From Incurvaria masculella (taxonomy: Eukaryota; Arthropoda; Insecta; Lepidoptera; Incurvariidae), in assembly GCA_946894095.1 (NCBI GenBank), contig OX335651.1, positions 1,262,501 to 1,326,500 of the forward strand: DNA of 64,000 nucleotides, written 5' to 3'. Shown in pieces: positions 34,201 to 36,439 of this stretch. The stretch's first letter is position 1; each line of letters starts with the position of its first letter. Position numbers and translations under genes: made by a program. A model generated the notes under the pieces. It was not told the origin of the DNA, did no database searches, and worked only from the letters and a program-made list of their open reading frames with translations.

Positions 34201-34703
34201 TCGTTTTAAATGTATGCTTGGTTTTCACCAAGTGCTGACACTTAATGGGCCTTTATTACTAAAGCGCTGATTATATTATACTGGTATCTATTGCGAGATG
34301 GTTAGAAACGCCCTTTAATATCAGTACTTGGTGGAAGAGACCCTAGTTAATAATATAATTATACAGGTACTAGTTATTTTACGAGACTTATTCTTAATTG
34401 GGAACCACACATTTATAAAATAAATGTATTTGAAGCTATCGGATCCATCTCTTCTCGGAGTAAAAATGTATTTACCTTCGCAGCAAGGCCACCGATAATG
34501 ATGTCCGTTGCCCATGTGTACAAACTATAAAACCGATTAATGTGTTTACTCAAATAAGGCGGATACACGACACTGTAACTGTGCACAAATATTTCAACTA
34601 TCACGAAACCCTGGTACATGGCGGCGCTCATGACTATGCAGAATAAACGCGAATAAGCCACCAAAAGCGCCTGGAGTAAGGCGATTATTTGGCGAACCAA
34701 CAT
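9901..34703 (-). CDS. FAAH2: Fatty-acid amide hydrolase 2-like gene (nine coding exons)
   Basis: The spliced reading frame joins exons at 34703-34476, 33227-33045, 29545-29323, 26810-26593, 21518-21389, 20919-20780, 11685-11545, 11029-10685 and 10215-9901. All junctions are GT-AG with matching phase, giving 640 residues. The product belongs to the amidase-signature serine hydrolases, membrane enzymes that cleave fatty-acid amides using a Ser-cisSer-Lys triad. The Lys (VPITVKES) is in exon 3, the GGSSGGE motif with the cis-Ser ends exon 4, and the nucleophile region GSDIAGSLR is in exon 5. A hydrophobic anchor is encoded in exon 2. Vertebrate FAAH2 is near 530 residues, so the 76-residue exon 1 is extra. 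Starting at the Met in exon 2 would give about 562. Intron 6 carries an 8.6-kb retrovirus in the opposite orientation. Assignment to FAAH2 is firm at family level, and exons 1 and 8 have the least certain edges. Confidence 0.88.
10216..10684 (-). other. FAAH2 intron 8
   Basis: Intron of 469 bases with a GTAAGT donor at 10684-10679. On the minus strand about 10430-10370 reads like a degenerate tRNA (CAGCGGTAGAGCAGTGGGC, then a B-box-like AGTTTGAATTC), probably a tRNA-derived fragment. Confidence 0.5.
10685..11029 (-). CDS. FAAH2: FAAH2-like exon 8
   Basis: Encodes 115 residues of the less conserved region before the C-terminal domain, with tracts such as [20 protein letters not shown] and [16 protein letters not shown]. 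The donor after KKDFS is a good GTAAGT. The 5' edge at 11029 was chosen because its AG gives the phase needed by exon 7, but the polypyrimidine tract is weak. AG sites at about 10998 and 11010 give the wrong phase. Confidence 0.75.
11030..11544 (-). other. FAAH2 intron 7
   Basis: 515 bases, A+T-rich. No repeat shared with the window was noticed. Confidence 0.45.
11545..11685 (-). CDS. FAAH2: FAAH2-like exon 7
   Basis: 47 codons in phase 0 on both sides, starting [17 protein letters not shown] and ending GIEVEL. This is the segment of FAAH2 proteins after the catalytic core that contains a FYM-D-GD-like strand. The acceptor is TTTCAG and the donor is GTGAGT. The errantivirus 5' LTR begins 285 bases upstream in gene terms (at 11970). 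Confidence 0.85.
11970..12305 (+). repeat. Errantivirus 5' LTR
   Basis: 336 bp, starting TGTAATAGACC and ending GTCACAACA. It contains TATATAAA at 12018-12025 and an arthropod initiator TCAGTC at 12051-12056 with the correct spacing for a start site near 12053, so U3 is very short (about 83 bp). AATAAA at 12245-12250 marks the polyadenylation signal in R. Confidence 0.95.
12018..12056 (+). promoter_or_regulatory. Errantivirus core promoter
   Basis: TATATAAA at 12018-12025 lies about 30 bases upstream of TCAGTC (12051-12056), a typical insect TATA-initiator pair. Identical copies are in the 3' LTR, 8240 bases downstream. Confidence 0.75.
12309..12326 (+). other. Candidate primer-binding site
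   Basis: Three bases after the LTR, TGGTGTC followed by GAAGTGGGAT matches the complement of a leucine tRNA 3' end with CCA, apart from two extra bases between the two blocks. The tRNA-Leu(CAG) at 56445-56528 in this window ends in the matching ATCCCACTTCTGACA. The extra bases leave the exact primer isoacceptor open. Confidence 0.6.
12365..12527 (+). repeat. Direct repeat in the retroviral leader
   Basis: An approximately 50-base unit at 12365-12414 recurs at 12477-12527, 112 bases on. Both contain AGCGACA, AGCCTC, CCGCC and GGTGGTTGAG followed by CTGCCTG. It lies between the primer site and gag, where retroviral packaging signals are usually found, but no function is shown. Confidence 0.6.
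12567..12580 (+). CDS. env: Errantivirus env leader exon / five-codon upstream frame
   Basis: ATG at 12567 is followed by 11 coding bases and then a perfect GTAAGT splice donor at 12581. Spliced to the acceptor at 18135, the split codon CT|G is completed and the env frame stays open, adding a start and the beginning of a hydrophobic N-terminus. In unspliced RNA the same ATG gives a five-codon frame stopping at 12582-12584, upstream of gag, which may damp gag translation. In gypsy, env is likewise made from a spliced RNA. The joining is inferred from the consensus sites and phase. Confidence 0.75.
12606..13586 (+). CDS. gag: Errantivirus Gag
   Basis: 326 residues, starting [12 protein letters not shown]. 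The N-terminal two thirds is the helical capsid-type region of Gypsy Gag ([42 protein letters not shown]). A proline-rich stretch follows, and then a single CCHC zinc knuckle, [14 protein letters not shown], near residues 258-271 for RNA binding. Gag would form the particle shell. The ATG at 12606 is the first in this frame after the env leader frame has stopped. A later ATG at 12675 is possible but would lose 23 residues. The stop TAA is at 13584-13586, just after the frameshift site. Confidence 0.93.
   Translation: MSEEEINSLSGSSRSSTPSVIAKMSDKVPLTVLIKFVKPFNGQREALPAFLTNCDNAVDLANDEQQNIIFKYILSQLEGKAQVAASLRVFETWKDLKLFLRSTFGEQKHHAHLLADLQNCRQNLNEPVTQFSLRLEGCLTRLQADLHHSCRNKAELVGRVAEIDDLALNAFIIGVSPSIATVLRCRNPSSLNEAVGLAIEEEKVLKLTRPPPTYFKPTPPKGPFPKYNNYNRPVNTNENRPNSFSAPKSGDKTCFYCKKPGHVISECRKRQYNNSHRTPETNNGPSSRENGAQRFAEPRRPSQDMRQPAPRVHFNDSAEYYEDLNA
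13574..13614 (+). promoter_or_regulatory. -1 ribosomal frameshift signal between gag and pol
   Basis: The heptamer T TTA AAT at 13574-13580 is read in the gag frame and fits the X XXY YYZ slippery pattern. It is one codon before the gag stop. After a seven-base spacer, bases 13588-13596 can pair with 13606-13614 (eight of nine pairs including one G-T, nine-base loop). The -1 frame is open from here through pol. Pol has no upstream ATG in its frame, so frameshifting is the natural way to make Gag-Pol. Confidence 0.85.
13580..18055 (+). CDS. pol: Errantivirus Pol (protease, RT, RNase H, integrase)
   Basis: Entered by -1 frameshift from gag. There is no ATG near the start of the frame. A low-complexity linker rich in Asn, Ser, Lys and Pro, with a 108-bp tandem repeat, runs to about 14300. 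Protease follows with [12 protein letters not shown] (Asp at 14372). Reverse transcriptase shows [28 protein letters not shown] and the catalytic YLDD at 15683-15694. RNase H starts near [11 protein letters not shown] and has TEKECVAII and VTDHRPL. Integrase has the HHCC zinc domain ending CKSCQINK (about 17048-17170) and the catalytic D, D, 35 residues, E core ([23 protein letters not shown]). The stop TGA is at 18053-18055. No disabling change was seen. Confidence 0.95.
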   Translation, partial: CLKVPEPCLPKPSYKHGTKSVDFNYKQTIDSDSLLNLKYTNSEPKSDDSTKSVQNLKSSNSAKSVQNPKHAYYANSVQNLKHANSAKSEIIPKSTNSAKSVQNPKHAYYANSVQNLKHANSAKSEIIPKSTNSAKSVQNPKHAYYANSVQNLKHANSAKSVLNHEPTNSANSVLDPNPAKSVENPNSAKSVPNPNPVPNPNPANSVPDPIPTNSAENLFTKSDETHEISKSELKVFEINTKSKISLPHTHVYTRYSHRPLCLLVDTGSSVSLIKESSLEIKPKLDDFKVKLKGIENGDSYCLTSGTFMMPFGTVKSDKTSLSFNFHVVSEICINYDGIIGNDFFFENNVTIDYETNSITIGDQTLKLLFEESIFTIPPHSECVIECSVKPALGHRLEPDNSYLSLSQQISRGVYITDSIVQLKRNRRVNVIVSNTTNSEIKIKNHKIELTPISEIKEPEQTFAEFNLNHVNQRNLPRSDKTTLSRHQLVLNQIRTDHLDVNEKQPLLDFCAKYTDIFHLDGEQLTTTSAIKHEIDTQNNPPVHVKSYRFPECHKDEVEKQIRKMLEQNIIRPSMSPWAAPIWVVPKKLDSSGKQKWRIVVDYRRLNDITVSQVYPLPLITDILDQLGQCKYFTTLDLASGFHQIEMSPQDASKTGFSVITNGISGHFEFTRMPFGLKNAPSTFQNLMNNVLSGLQGVHCFVYLDDIVLYSRDVSSHIEKLDLVFERLRQFNLKLQPDKCEFLHKEVAYLGHIISREGLAPNPDKVKAVAEYPVPRNPKEIKSFLGLIGYYRRFIQNFSHISKPLTSLLKKDAHFGWTDSQQNAFQILKNKLISAPILQYPRFDLPFILTCDASAHSVGCVLSQNQGQGQGQNQDRPIAFASRKLNSAEGNYSVTEKECVAIIFGTQTFRPYLFGRTFTIVTDHRPLTWLFNVKDPSSRLVRWRLKLEEFDYKIVYKPGAINNNADALSRIPVNVNESSSTTYEDYLKISRSSRIPYDTDIIEHNESLLKTHCSHVLYPTALDLDESIPFCKQILELSTENPSFRDDERELFTYWITSNEKQHFVHLFLRVHHYEEMSYRRIFEILQSFKTGFMIVHNEIKEIAISDFKDPYSQLSYTKIYNMLLHIFHDTKIKIHVYKNKIIYPTPPEVEKILRENHDTPVAGHPGFARMFNRISQSFFWKNMRADIKNYIKKCKSCQINKPLRKTNRAPMEITSTSTKPFERIALDIVGPLPESGVHQFKYIMTLQDDLTKFFTAYPLITTSAEQTATQLIHFIAHFGIPKTVLTDQGSNFISELFKNVCDLFKIKNIFSSPYHPQTNGALERSHATLKEYLKSFVNENQNNWHQFLHTAILAYNTNVHTTTKYSPYELLFGYEPYIPNSVYNENPNLTYPEYIRALKYRMNLSREKALEHIANSKETSKRYYDHHSRETQDKSGDLVYIKNHPRQSKSLSPIWKGPFKLIKLNGRHTATLLINRKHVRHHFDELKPAHE
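13765..14075 (+). repeat. In-frame 108-bp tandem repeat in the Gag-Pol junction
   Basis: The start of the unit recurs at 13771, 13879 and 13987, exactly 108 bases (36 codons) apart and nearly identical. Each unit encodes [24 protein letters not shown] and KSEIIPKST segments. Degenerate shorter units such as [11 protein letters not shown] follow. The repeat lengthens the Gag-Pol linker without breaking the frame. Confidence 0.9.
18136..20026 (+). CDS. env: Errantivirus envelope glycoprotein, main exon
   Basis: The frame is open from the acceptor TTCTATTTCAG at 18125-18135 to TAG at 20024-20026. With the leader exon it would give 634 residues. A hydrophobic stretch at the junction would serve as a signal peptide. 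RAKR at 18458-18469 is a furin-type cleavage site, followed directly by a hydrophobic glycine-containing segment as expected of a fusion peptide. N-glycosylation sites are frequent. A membrane segment near 19753-19840 precedes a basic tail with several cysteines. This layout is that of errantiviral Env, related to the baculovirus F protein. The ATG at 18166 is not the start, as it is out of frame and stops within nine codons. Confidence 0.9.
20202..20209 (+). other. Polypurine tract
   Basis: AGGGGAGC immediately precedes the 3' LTR and is the likely plus-strand primer. It is short. Upstream, the sequence AAACCACTAGTGTA is directly repeated at 20018-20051 in the env 3' untranslated region. Confidence 0.6.
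20210..20545 (+). repeat. Errantivirus 3' LTR
   Basis: Reads the same as the 5' LTR across all 336 bases. AATAAA is at 20485-20490. GTACGTACT follows. Confidence 0.95.
20780..20919 (-). CDS. FAAH2: FAAH2-like exon 6
   Basis: Two bases complete the codon split from exon 5, then [20 protein letters not shown] and [15 protein letters not shown], the conserved amidase segment after the nucleophile (LGPLTR-AEDL). The donor after LDKK is GTGACA. It is weak, but it is in the phase exon 7 needs. The retroviral 3' LTR ends 234 bases away, so this exon lies next to the insertion. Confidence 0.88.
21389..21518 (-). CDS. FAAH2: FAAH2-like exon 5 (nucleophile serine)
   Basis: Begins [20 protein letters not shown] and continues [18 protein letters not shown]. 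The serine of DIAGSLR is the acyl-enzyme nucleophile of the amidase-signature family, and GHKPT is a conserved structural motif. The acceptor is CCCAG, the donor is GTTAGT, and the exon ends one base into a glycine codon. Confidence 0.93.
21920..22018 (-). mobile_element. Degenerate SINE fragment, reverse
   Basis: Retains eroded forms of the SINE body on the minus strand (GGCACTAGGTGCC, CAGGACC, CGGCTACA, GAAAACACAGGCAATTTTT). It ends where the next, forward SINE begins. Confidence 0.45.
22021..22371 (+). mobile_element. SINE with 5S-rRNA-like head
   Basis: The head reads GAAGTTAAGCAACGCTGGGT and then TCTTGGATGGGTGACC. These correspond to the internal control region of 5S rRNA genes (C-box GGATGGGTGACC). 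The common body follows (GGTTCGGATTCCACG, CCCGGGTTGGTACCATCGCA, AATGAAAATTGTCCGTGTTTT, GTGTTGGGCTAATACCATGA) and a run of A ends it. It is in FAAH2 intron 4. Confidence 0.8.
22372..22574 (-). mobile_element. Degenerate SINE fragment, reverse
   Basis: The minus strand keeps the middle of the SINE body (CAGGCGGGATTAAGCCTACC, AGTAAGTAAGGAAGGG, GATCACCCATCCAGAAACC). It starts at the tail of the forward copy to its left. Confidence 0.5.
22640..22950 (+). mobile_element. (TCCG)n-bearing interspersed repeat, copy 1
   Basis: Starts TTTAGGGTTCTGTACCCAAA, contains a short TCCG run and GGGCTGTATCTCA, and ends with the palindrome GCGAGTCCGACTCGC followed by ACTTGGCCGGTTTTTT. AGGGTTC-GTACC at the left recurs inverted as GGTACGGAACCCT near the right. 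It is non-coding, and its class is uncertain. The terminal hairpin with a short 3' tail is reminiscent of Helitrons. Confidence 0.6.
22986..24277 (+). mobile_element. (TCCG)n-bearing repeat, copy 2, split by an LTR element
   Basis: The left part is 22986-23158 and the right part is 24134-24277, ending GCGAGTCCGACTCGC and a T run. The 971-bp LTR element sits between them with a CGCT duplication at the junctions. Confidence 0.7.
23159..24129 (+). mobile_element. Small non-autonomous LTR element (TRIM-like)
   Basis: Two 244-bp direct repeats, 23159-23402 and 23886-24129, begin TGTGGAGAGATG and end GGTCGCTACA and appear identical. CGCT is duplicated at 23155-23158 and 24130-24133. The 483-base interior carries no retroviral protein. 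It holds about three copies of a roughly 60-base tandem repeat (GTGACGCGGTGAGTCGGTCG, 23480-23640), which explains the repetitive open frame on the other strand. TG...CA ends, a four-base duplication and no coding make this a terminal-repeat retrotransposon in miniature. The primer site is not clear. Confidence 0.85.
24278..24874. other. FAAH2 intron 4, no recognised feature
   Basis: Unique-looking A+T-rich sequence after a short GC-rich patch (24290-24360). No exon was recognised. Confidence 0.35.
24875..25150 (-). mobile_element. SINE, head missing, reverse
   Basis: Begins with a T run and carries the complete common body on the minus strand, but stops at GAATCCGAACCACGG, before the 5S-like head. 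It is probably 5' truncated. Confidence 0.75.
25398..25621 (+). mobile_element. GGGGGTCCATTCAG MITE, copy 1
   Basis: 224 bp with inverted ends GGGGGTCCATTCAGGGCAA and, reversed, GGGGGCCCATTCAGGTCAG, each followed by AGTGAGTTC-like sequence. Related copies are at 54607-54982, 56117-56360 and, partly, 47375-47600. It is non-coding. Confidence 0.65.
25862..26213 (-). mobile_element. SINE with 5S-rRNA-like head, reverse
   Basis: T run at the left, the full body, then GGTCACCCATCCAAGACCAG and CAGCGTTGCTTAACTTGTG, the reverse of the 5S-like head, with a partly deleted beginning. Confidence 0.78.
26354..26535 (+). mobile_element. hAT-like MITE next to FAAH2 exon 4
   Basis: 182 bp with ends CAGTGGCGTAGCAT and, reversed, CAGTGGCGTGGCAT. 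CAGTGGCG-type termini are common among hAT elements. No clear eight-base duplication remains. It ends 57 bases from the exon 4 donor. Confidence 0.5.
26593..26810 (-). CDS. FAAH2: FAAH2-like exon 4 (cis-serine motif)
   Basis: A GC-rich exon encoding [39 protein letters not shown] and then [18 protein letters not shown]. The N-P-Y-D and GGSSGG blocks are diagnostic of the amidase signature. The serine in GGSSGG is the cis-Ser of the triad. The acceptor is ACGCAG, and two bases complete the glycine of exon 3. The donor is GTGGGC, immediately after the Glu. Its strong GC content contrasts with the surrounding introns. Confidence 0.93.
26942..27105 (-). mobile_element. Degenerate SINE fragment, reverse
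   Basis: A T run, then AGCCCAATACACCAAATTCC and AGGTGCCATGCCAGAACCTT. A scrambled short head piece, CTCGGTAGCCCAGTGGCTCG, follows. The body between is deleted. Confidence 0.55.
27106..27857. other. FAAH2 intron 3, no recognised feature
   Basis: A 73-residue open frame at 27236-27457 on the plus strand does not resemble a known protein. Nothing else was recognised. Confidence 0.35.
27858..28640 (-). pseudogene. 3' fragment of a non-LTR retrotransposon polyprotein, split by a MITE
   Basis: Minus-strand frames give [20 protein letters not shown], then [20 protein letters not shown] and [20 protein letters not shown]. These are motifs I associate with the C-terminal region of reverse-transcriptase-bearing elements in many animals. 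The reading is broken by frame changes, and the TTA/TAA MITE at 28292-28445 lies inside it. The part beyond the MITE ends [11 protein letters not shown]. It is decayed and not expected to function. Family placement is from memory and uncertain. Confidence 0.5.
28292..28445 (+). mobile_element. TTA/TAA-flanked MITE, copy 4
   Basis: TAA duplications are at 28289-28291 and 28446-28448. It starts GGGCCGAGTGCACGAAAGGA and ends TTCGTGCAATCGCGGC. It is inserted in the LINE remnant. Confidence 0.72.
28843..29178 (+). repeat. Interspersed repeat, approximately 330 bp, copy 2
   Basis: Counterpart of 568-905. This copy has an internal short hairpin, CCTACTAACAC followed by GTGTTAGTAGG, at about 29107-29133. 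Confidence 0.55.
29323..29545 (-). CDS. FAAH2: FAAH2-like exon 3 (catalytic lysine)
   Basis: Starts [20 protein letters not shown] and ends [19 protein letters not shown]. The lysine of VKES is the general base of the Ser-cisSer-Lys triad. [10 protein letters not shown] and [11 protein letters not shown] are conserved in the family. The acceptor is TACCCAG and the donor GTCAGT, leaving one base for exon 4. Confidence 0.93.
29608..29713 (+). mobile_element. Short fold-back element
   Basis: About 105 bp that folds on itself: GTTATACAATGTTTTGTC at 29627-29644 is exactly inverted at 29673-29690, and the outer CCCAGATC is inverted at the right end. It lies just upstream of FAAH2 exon 3 in intron 2. 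No other copy was seen. Confidence 0.5.
29864..30150 (-). mobile_element. TTAA-flanked element family 1, partial reverse copy
   Basis: Starts TTAAGGTGGGCC and carries the right half of family 1 in reverse (CTCCCCATACAAACG, GATCATGCGCATATTTCCTG, GTCATCAGACATAGC). The other half is missing. Confidence 0.6.
30151..30885. other. FAAH2 intron 2, no recognised feature
   Basis: A+T-rich with no clear repeat. An A-rich patch lies at 30787-30796. Confidence 0.35.
30886..31235 (+). pseudogene. 3' end of an RTE-like LINE ORF
   Basis: An open frame of 111 codons reads [35 protein letters not shown] and then [19 protein letters not shown] and GEAYVQQWT. This is the conserved region after the reverse transcriptase in a LINE group abundant in moths. 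A GAAGAAGAAG tail follows the stop. It is 5' truncated. Assignment to RTE rather than a related clade is tentative. Confidence 0.65.
31380..32294. other. FAAH2 intron 2 with a tRNA-like fragment
   Basis: A short AAATA repeat at 31389-31417 is followed by unremarkable DNA. At 31828-31890 GGGATAGCTCAGTTGGTTAG followed by GCATGTAATCCAAAGGTCGC resembles the D-arm and anticodon part of a tRNA, but the 3' half is lost. It is probably a tRNA pseudogene or SINE head. Confidence 0.45.
32295..32660 (+). mobile_element. Inverted-repeat element (ACCTAAATTGGCGTTTACGG), copy 1
   Basis: The left TCACCTAAATTGGCGTTTAC and right GTAAACGCCAATTTAGGTGA are exact inverses. The interior is GC-rich with GAGCGCGCGCAGTGGGCGTT and ACGTCGACGTTGCCG. 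Other copies are at 51258-51612 and 52784-53112. It is non-coding. Confidence 0.65.
32880..32987 (+). mobile_element. 5'-truncated SINE
   Basis: The last 105 bases of the SINE body (GGTCCTGGCATGGCACCTAG to CCATGTCCAGTCACAT) with an A tail. It ends 58 bases from the FAAH2 exon 2 donor, in intron 2. Confidence 0.72.
33045..33227 (-). CDS. FAAH2: FAAH2-like exon 2 (membrane anchor)
   Basis: Reads [20 protein letters not shown] and continues [10 protein letters not shown], a hydrophobic anchor, then [19 protein letters not shown], the start of the amidase domain. The exon has 61 codons and phase 0 on both sides. The acceptor is TGGGCAG and the donor GTCAGT. The Met at codon 3 would be a natural FAAH2 start if exon 1 were untranslated or belonged to another transcript. 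Confidence 0.9.
33415..33620 (-). pseudogene. LINE reverse transcriptase fragment
   Basis: The minus strand reads [18 protein letters not shown], the RT motif B region, and in a shifted frame FADDISL, the catalytic motif C. Stops and a frameshift separate them, so this is a decayed jockey- or CR1-type piece in FAAH2 intron 1. Confidence 0.65.
33660..34150 (+). repeat. Degenerate tandem-like repeats
   Basis: Phrases such as GATCTC-GTGAGAC, GATGGGCC-GATGACTAGAAGTT and ACACAATTTAATTT recur every 120-170 bases with many changes. An old tandem array is likely, but the unit could not be fixed by eye. Confidence 0.35.
34190..34345 (+). repeat. Interspersed repeat, approximately 160 bp, copy 1
   Basis: Matches the reverse of 49508-49690. 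Shared tracts include TTTTCACCAAGTGCTGACAC, AAAGGGCGTTT-like and CAGTACTTGGTGGAAGAGAC. ACCAAGTGCTGA at the left and TCAGTACTTGGT at the right give weak inverted ends. Confidence 0.5.
34476..34703 (-). CDS. FAAH2: FAAH2-like putative exon 1
   Basis: 76 codons from ATG at 34703-34701 to a GTAAAT donor after GGLAAK, in phase 0 with exon 2. The peptide is hydrophobic and aromatic ([36 protein letters not shown]), suggesting one or two membrane passes. I do not recognise it as part of known FAAH2 proteins. It may be a real N-terminal extension, or a first exon used by only some transcripts. Confidence 0.6.
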
Positions 34704-35805
34704 CTTGTGCGAACAAAGACTTGGCGTTGCTTGCGGCGTGACACTTTTCTCGATGTAAAACGGTACAACGGAACGGTTATCACAGCGAGTGAGTTTCCCG
34801 CTTGTCTTGTCACGATTTCTAAGATAATTACGCTGTTGTGATTATAAAAATTGATGATTTTAGCGTAGGGTTACTCGCTGGACCGCTCGCTCGTCGTAAT
34901 CGCGTCCGACTGTTGATAGGTCAGCCCGCACTAATCACGGAGGCTGATAAAGAGCGTACTTGAAATTGCTTTGGTGTCCGTAATTACTTAAATAGAGAGA
35001 GTCCAGTGACATTAGATTGTACATTGGACTAGGGACTATTAGGAAGAAATGAGGTGCATCACTCACATTTTAGCATTTAAATTCGTGATCTCTTCAATTT
35101 GTTTGCAAGAAAAGTTCGACTGGGGGCTATATTGGGCAATAGAGAAATGAAAGTGGTATGAAAAGCGTCACTGAAAGGGCTACAATATTGCAAAAAAACT
35201 TTTTGTAAAATATTAATAAACATTTTGAAAAAAAAAACGACAAATATTTTCGATAAATAAGGGTAGACATTCTTGGACATTTAACATATTTCGTTCAGAA
35301 TATCGAGTATATATTGTATTTGTAATATCGAGACAGACGCATGTTGTAGATATAGTTTAATTTTATAATTTTCATCATTATCTAAGGCGTTTCGAGGGTT
35401 CTCAGAGAGACCCTTTCGAAAAAGTACCATTACTGGTTACCAGAGTATTCGATTTCTGATTCATGACTATTGATAATGAAAGTATTAAATAGAAAAAAAT
35501 ATTGATTATTGATTAAAGTTCTCCCTTTCAATTAAATAAAAATAAATAAACCAATCAGAATCAACAAGAAAGAATAAACAAATTTTCTTTCTTTCTTTCT
35601 TTTCTGATGCATAACTACAAAGGTGTACCTATATTGGTATATTTTCATTATTTTTATTTTTTCTGAATGTTTAAAAAACCGTTAATAGGAAAATAATAAA
35701 GGGCAAATGAATTTGACCGACAGACGCCAGAGCCAGCAATAAGATTCTGTGTGACAGGACCCTAGTCTTAAAAAAATAGAGTGTATTGTATTATCCTTAC
35801 CTTTT
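34704..35805. other. FAAH2 upstream region
   Basis: Should contain the promoter. The first 200 bases are relatively GC-rich (CGCTCGCTCGTCGTAATCGC at 34883-34902) and a TATA box was not identified. Further right are A+T-rich DNA, a TTTC run at 35583-35604, and at 35679-35768 the fragment shared with 6069-6170. Confidence 0.4.
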
Positions 35806-36184
35806 CGGCTCGTAGCCTAGTAGTGGCGCGGGGACTGGCCTAGCGTACCAAAGGTCTGGGTTCAATTCCGACATGCACGACTGTCTTTCCCTTTCCGAGT
35901 TCGATAAGTGCATTTCGTCACGAATGCGAGCTGCTCCATGGTTCGGAATCCTTGTAAAACTGTAGGTGGTAGGGTTTATCCCGCCCGGGTTGGTACCATC
36001 GCATTGGATGAACGATGGTCGAAGCGGCAATGAAAATTGTCCGTGTTTTCCATCCAGTTCAATGTAGCCGTGCAATATAAGGAAGGTCCTGGCGTGGCAC
36101 CTAGTTCCCATGTGATGTGTTGGGCTAATACCATGACAGAACTTGTGGTATTAGCCATCCATGTCCAGTCACATAAAAAAAAAA
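35806..36184 (+). mobile_element. SINE with tRNA-like head
   Basis: The head ends in a B box GGTTCAATTCC. The same spacer as the copy at 6531 follows (CTTTCC-TTTCCGAGTTCGATAAGTGCATTTCGT), and then the common body and an A tail. Confidence 0.72.
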
Positions 36185-36289
36185 GATCCTGGCATGGCAC
36201 CTAATTCCTTCGGGTATGTGGTGTATTGGGCTAATACCATAACGGTAGTTGTGTGGTATTAGCCATCCATGTCAGGTCGCATAAAAAAA
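36185..36289 (+). mobile_element. 5'-truncated SINE, tandem to the previous
   Basis: Directly follows the A tail of the preceding copy. It keeps the last 105 bases with the CTTCGGGTATGTGG variant of the subfamily at 6531 and 8396. Confidence 0.7.
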
Positions 36290-36439
36290 CCTACTTAGTT
36301 CCTTCGGGAACGCGTTCTTATCGGCTTGCACATTTCTGTGGCTTGCACTAATCATTTAATTAGCCGATAACACCGAACAGAAGGAGTAGCCGATAACAGA
36401 AAGTTTTTAAAGTTTCAGGTCAGTTTCGCTAATATGATT

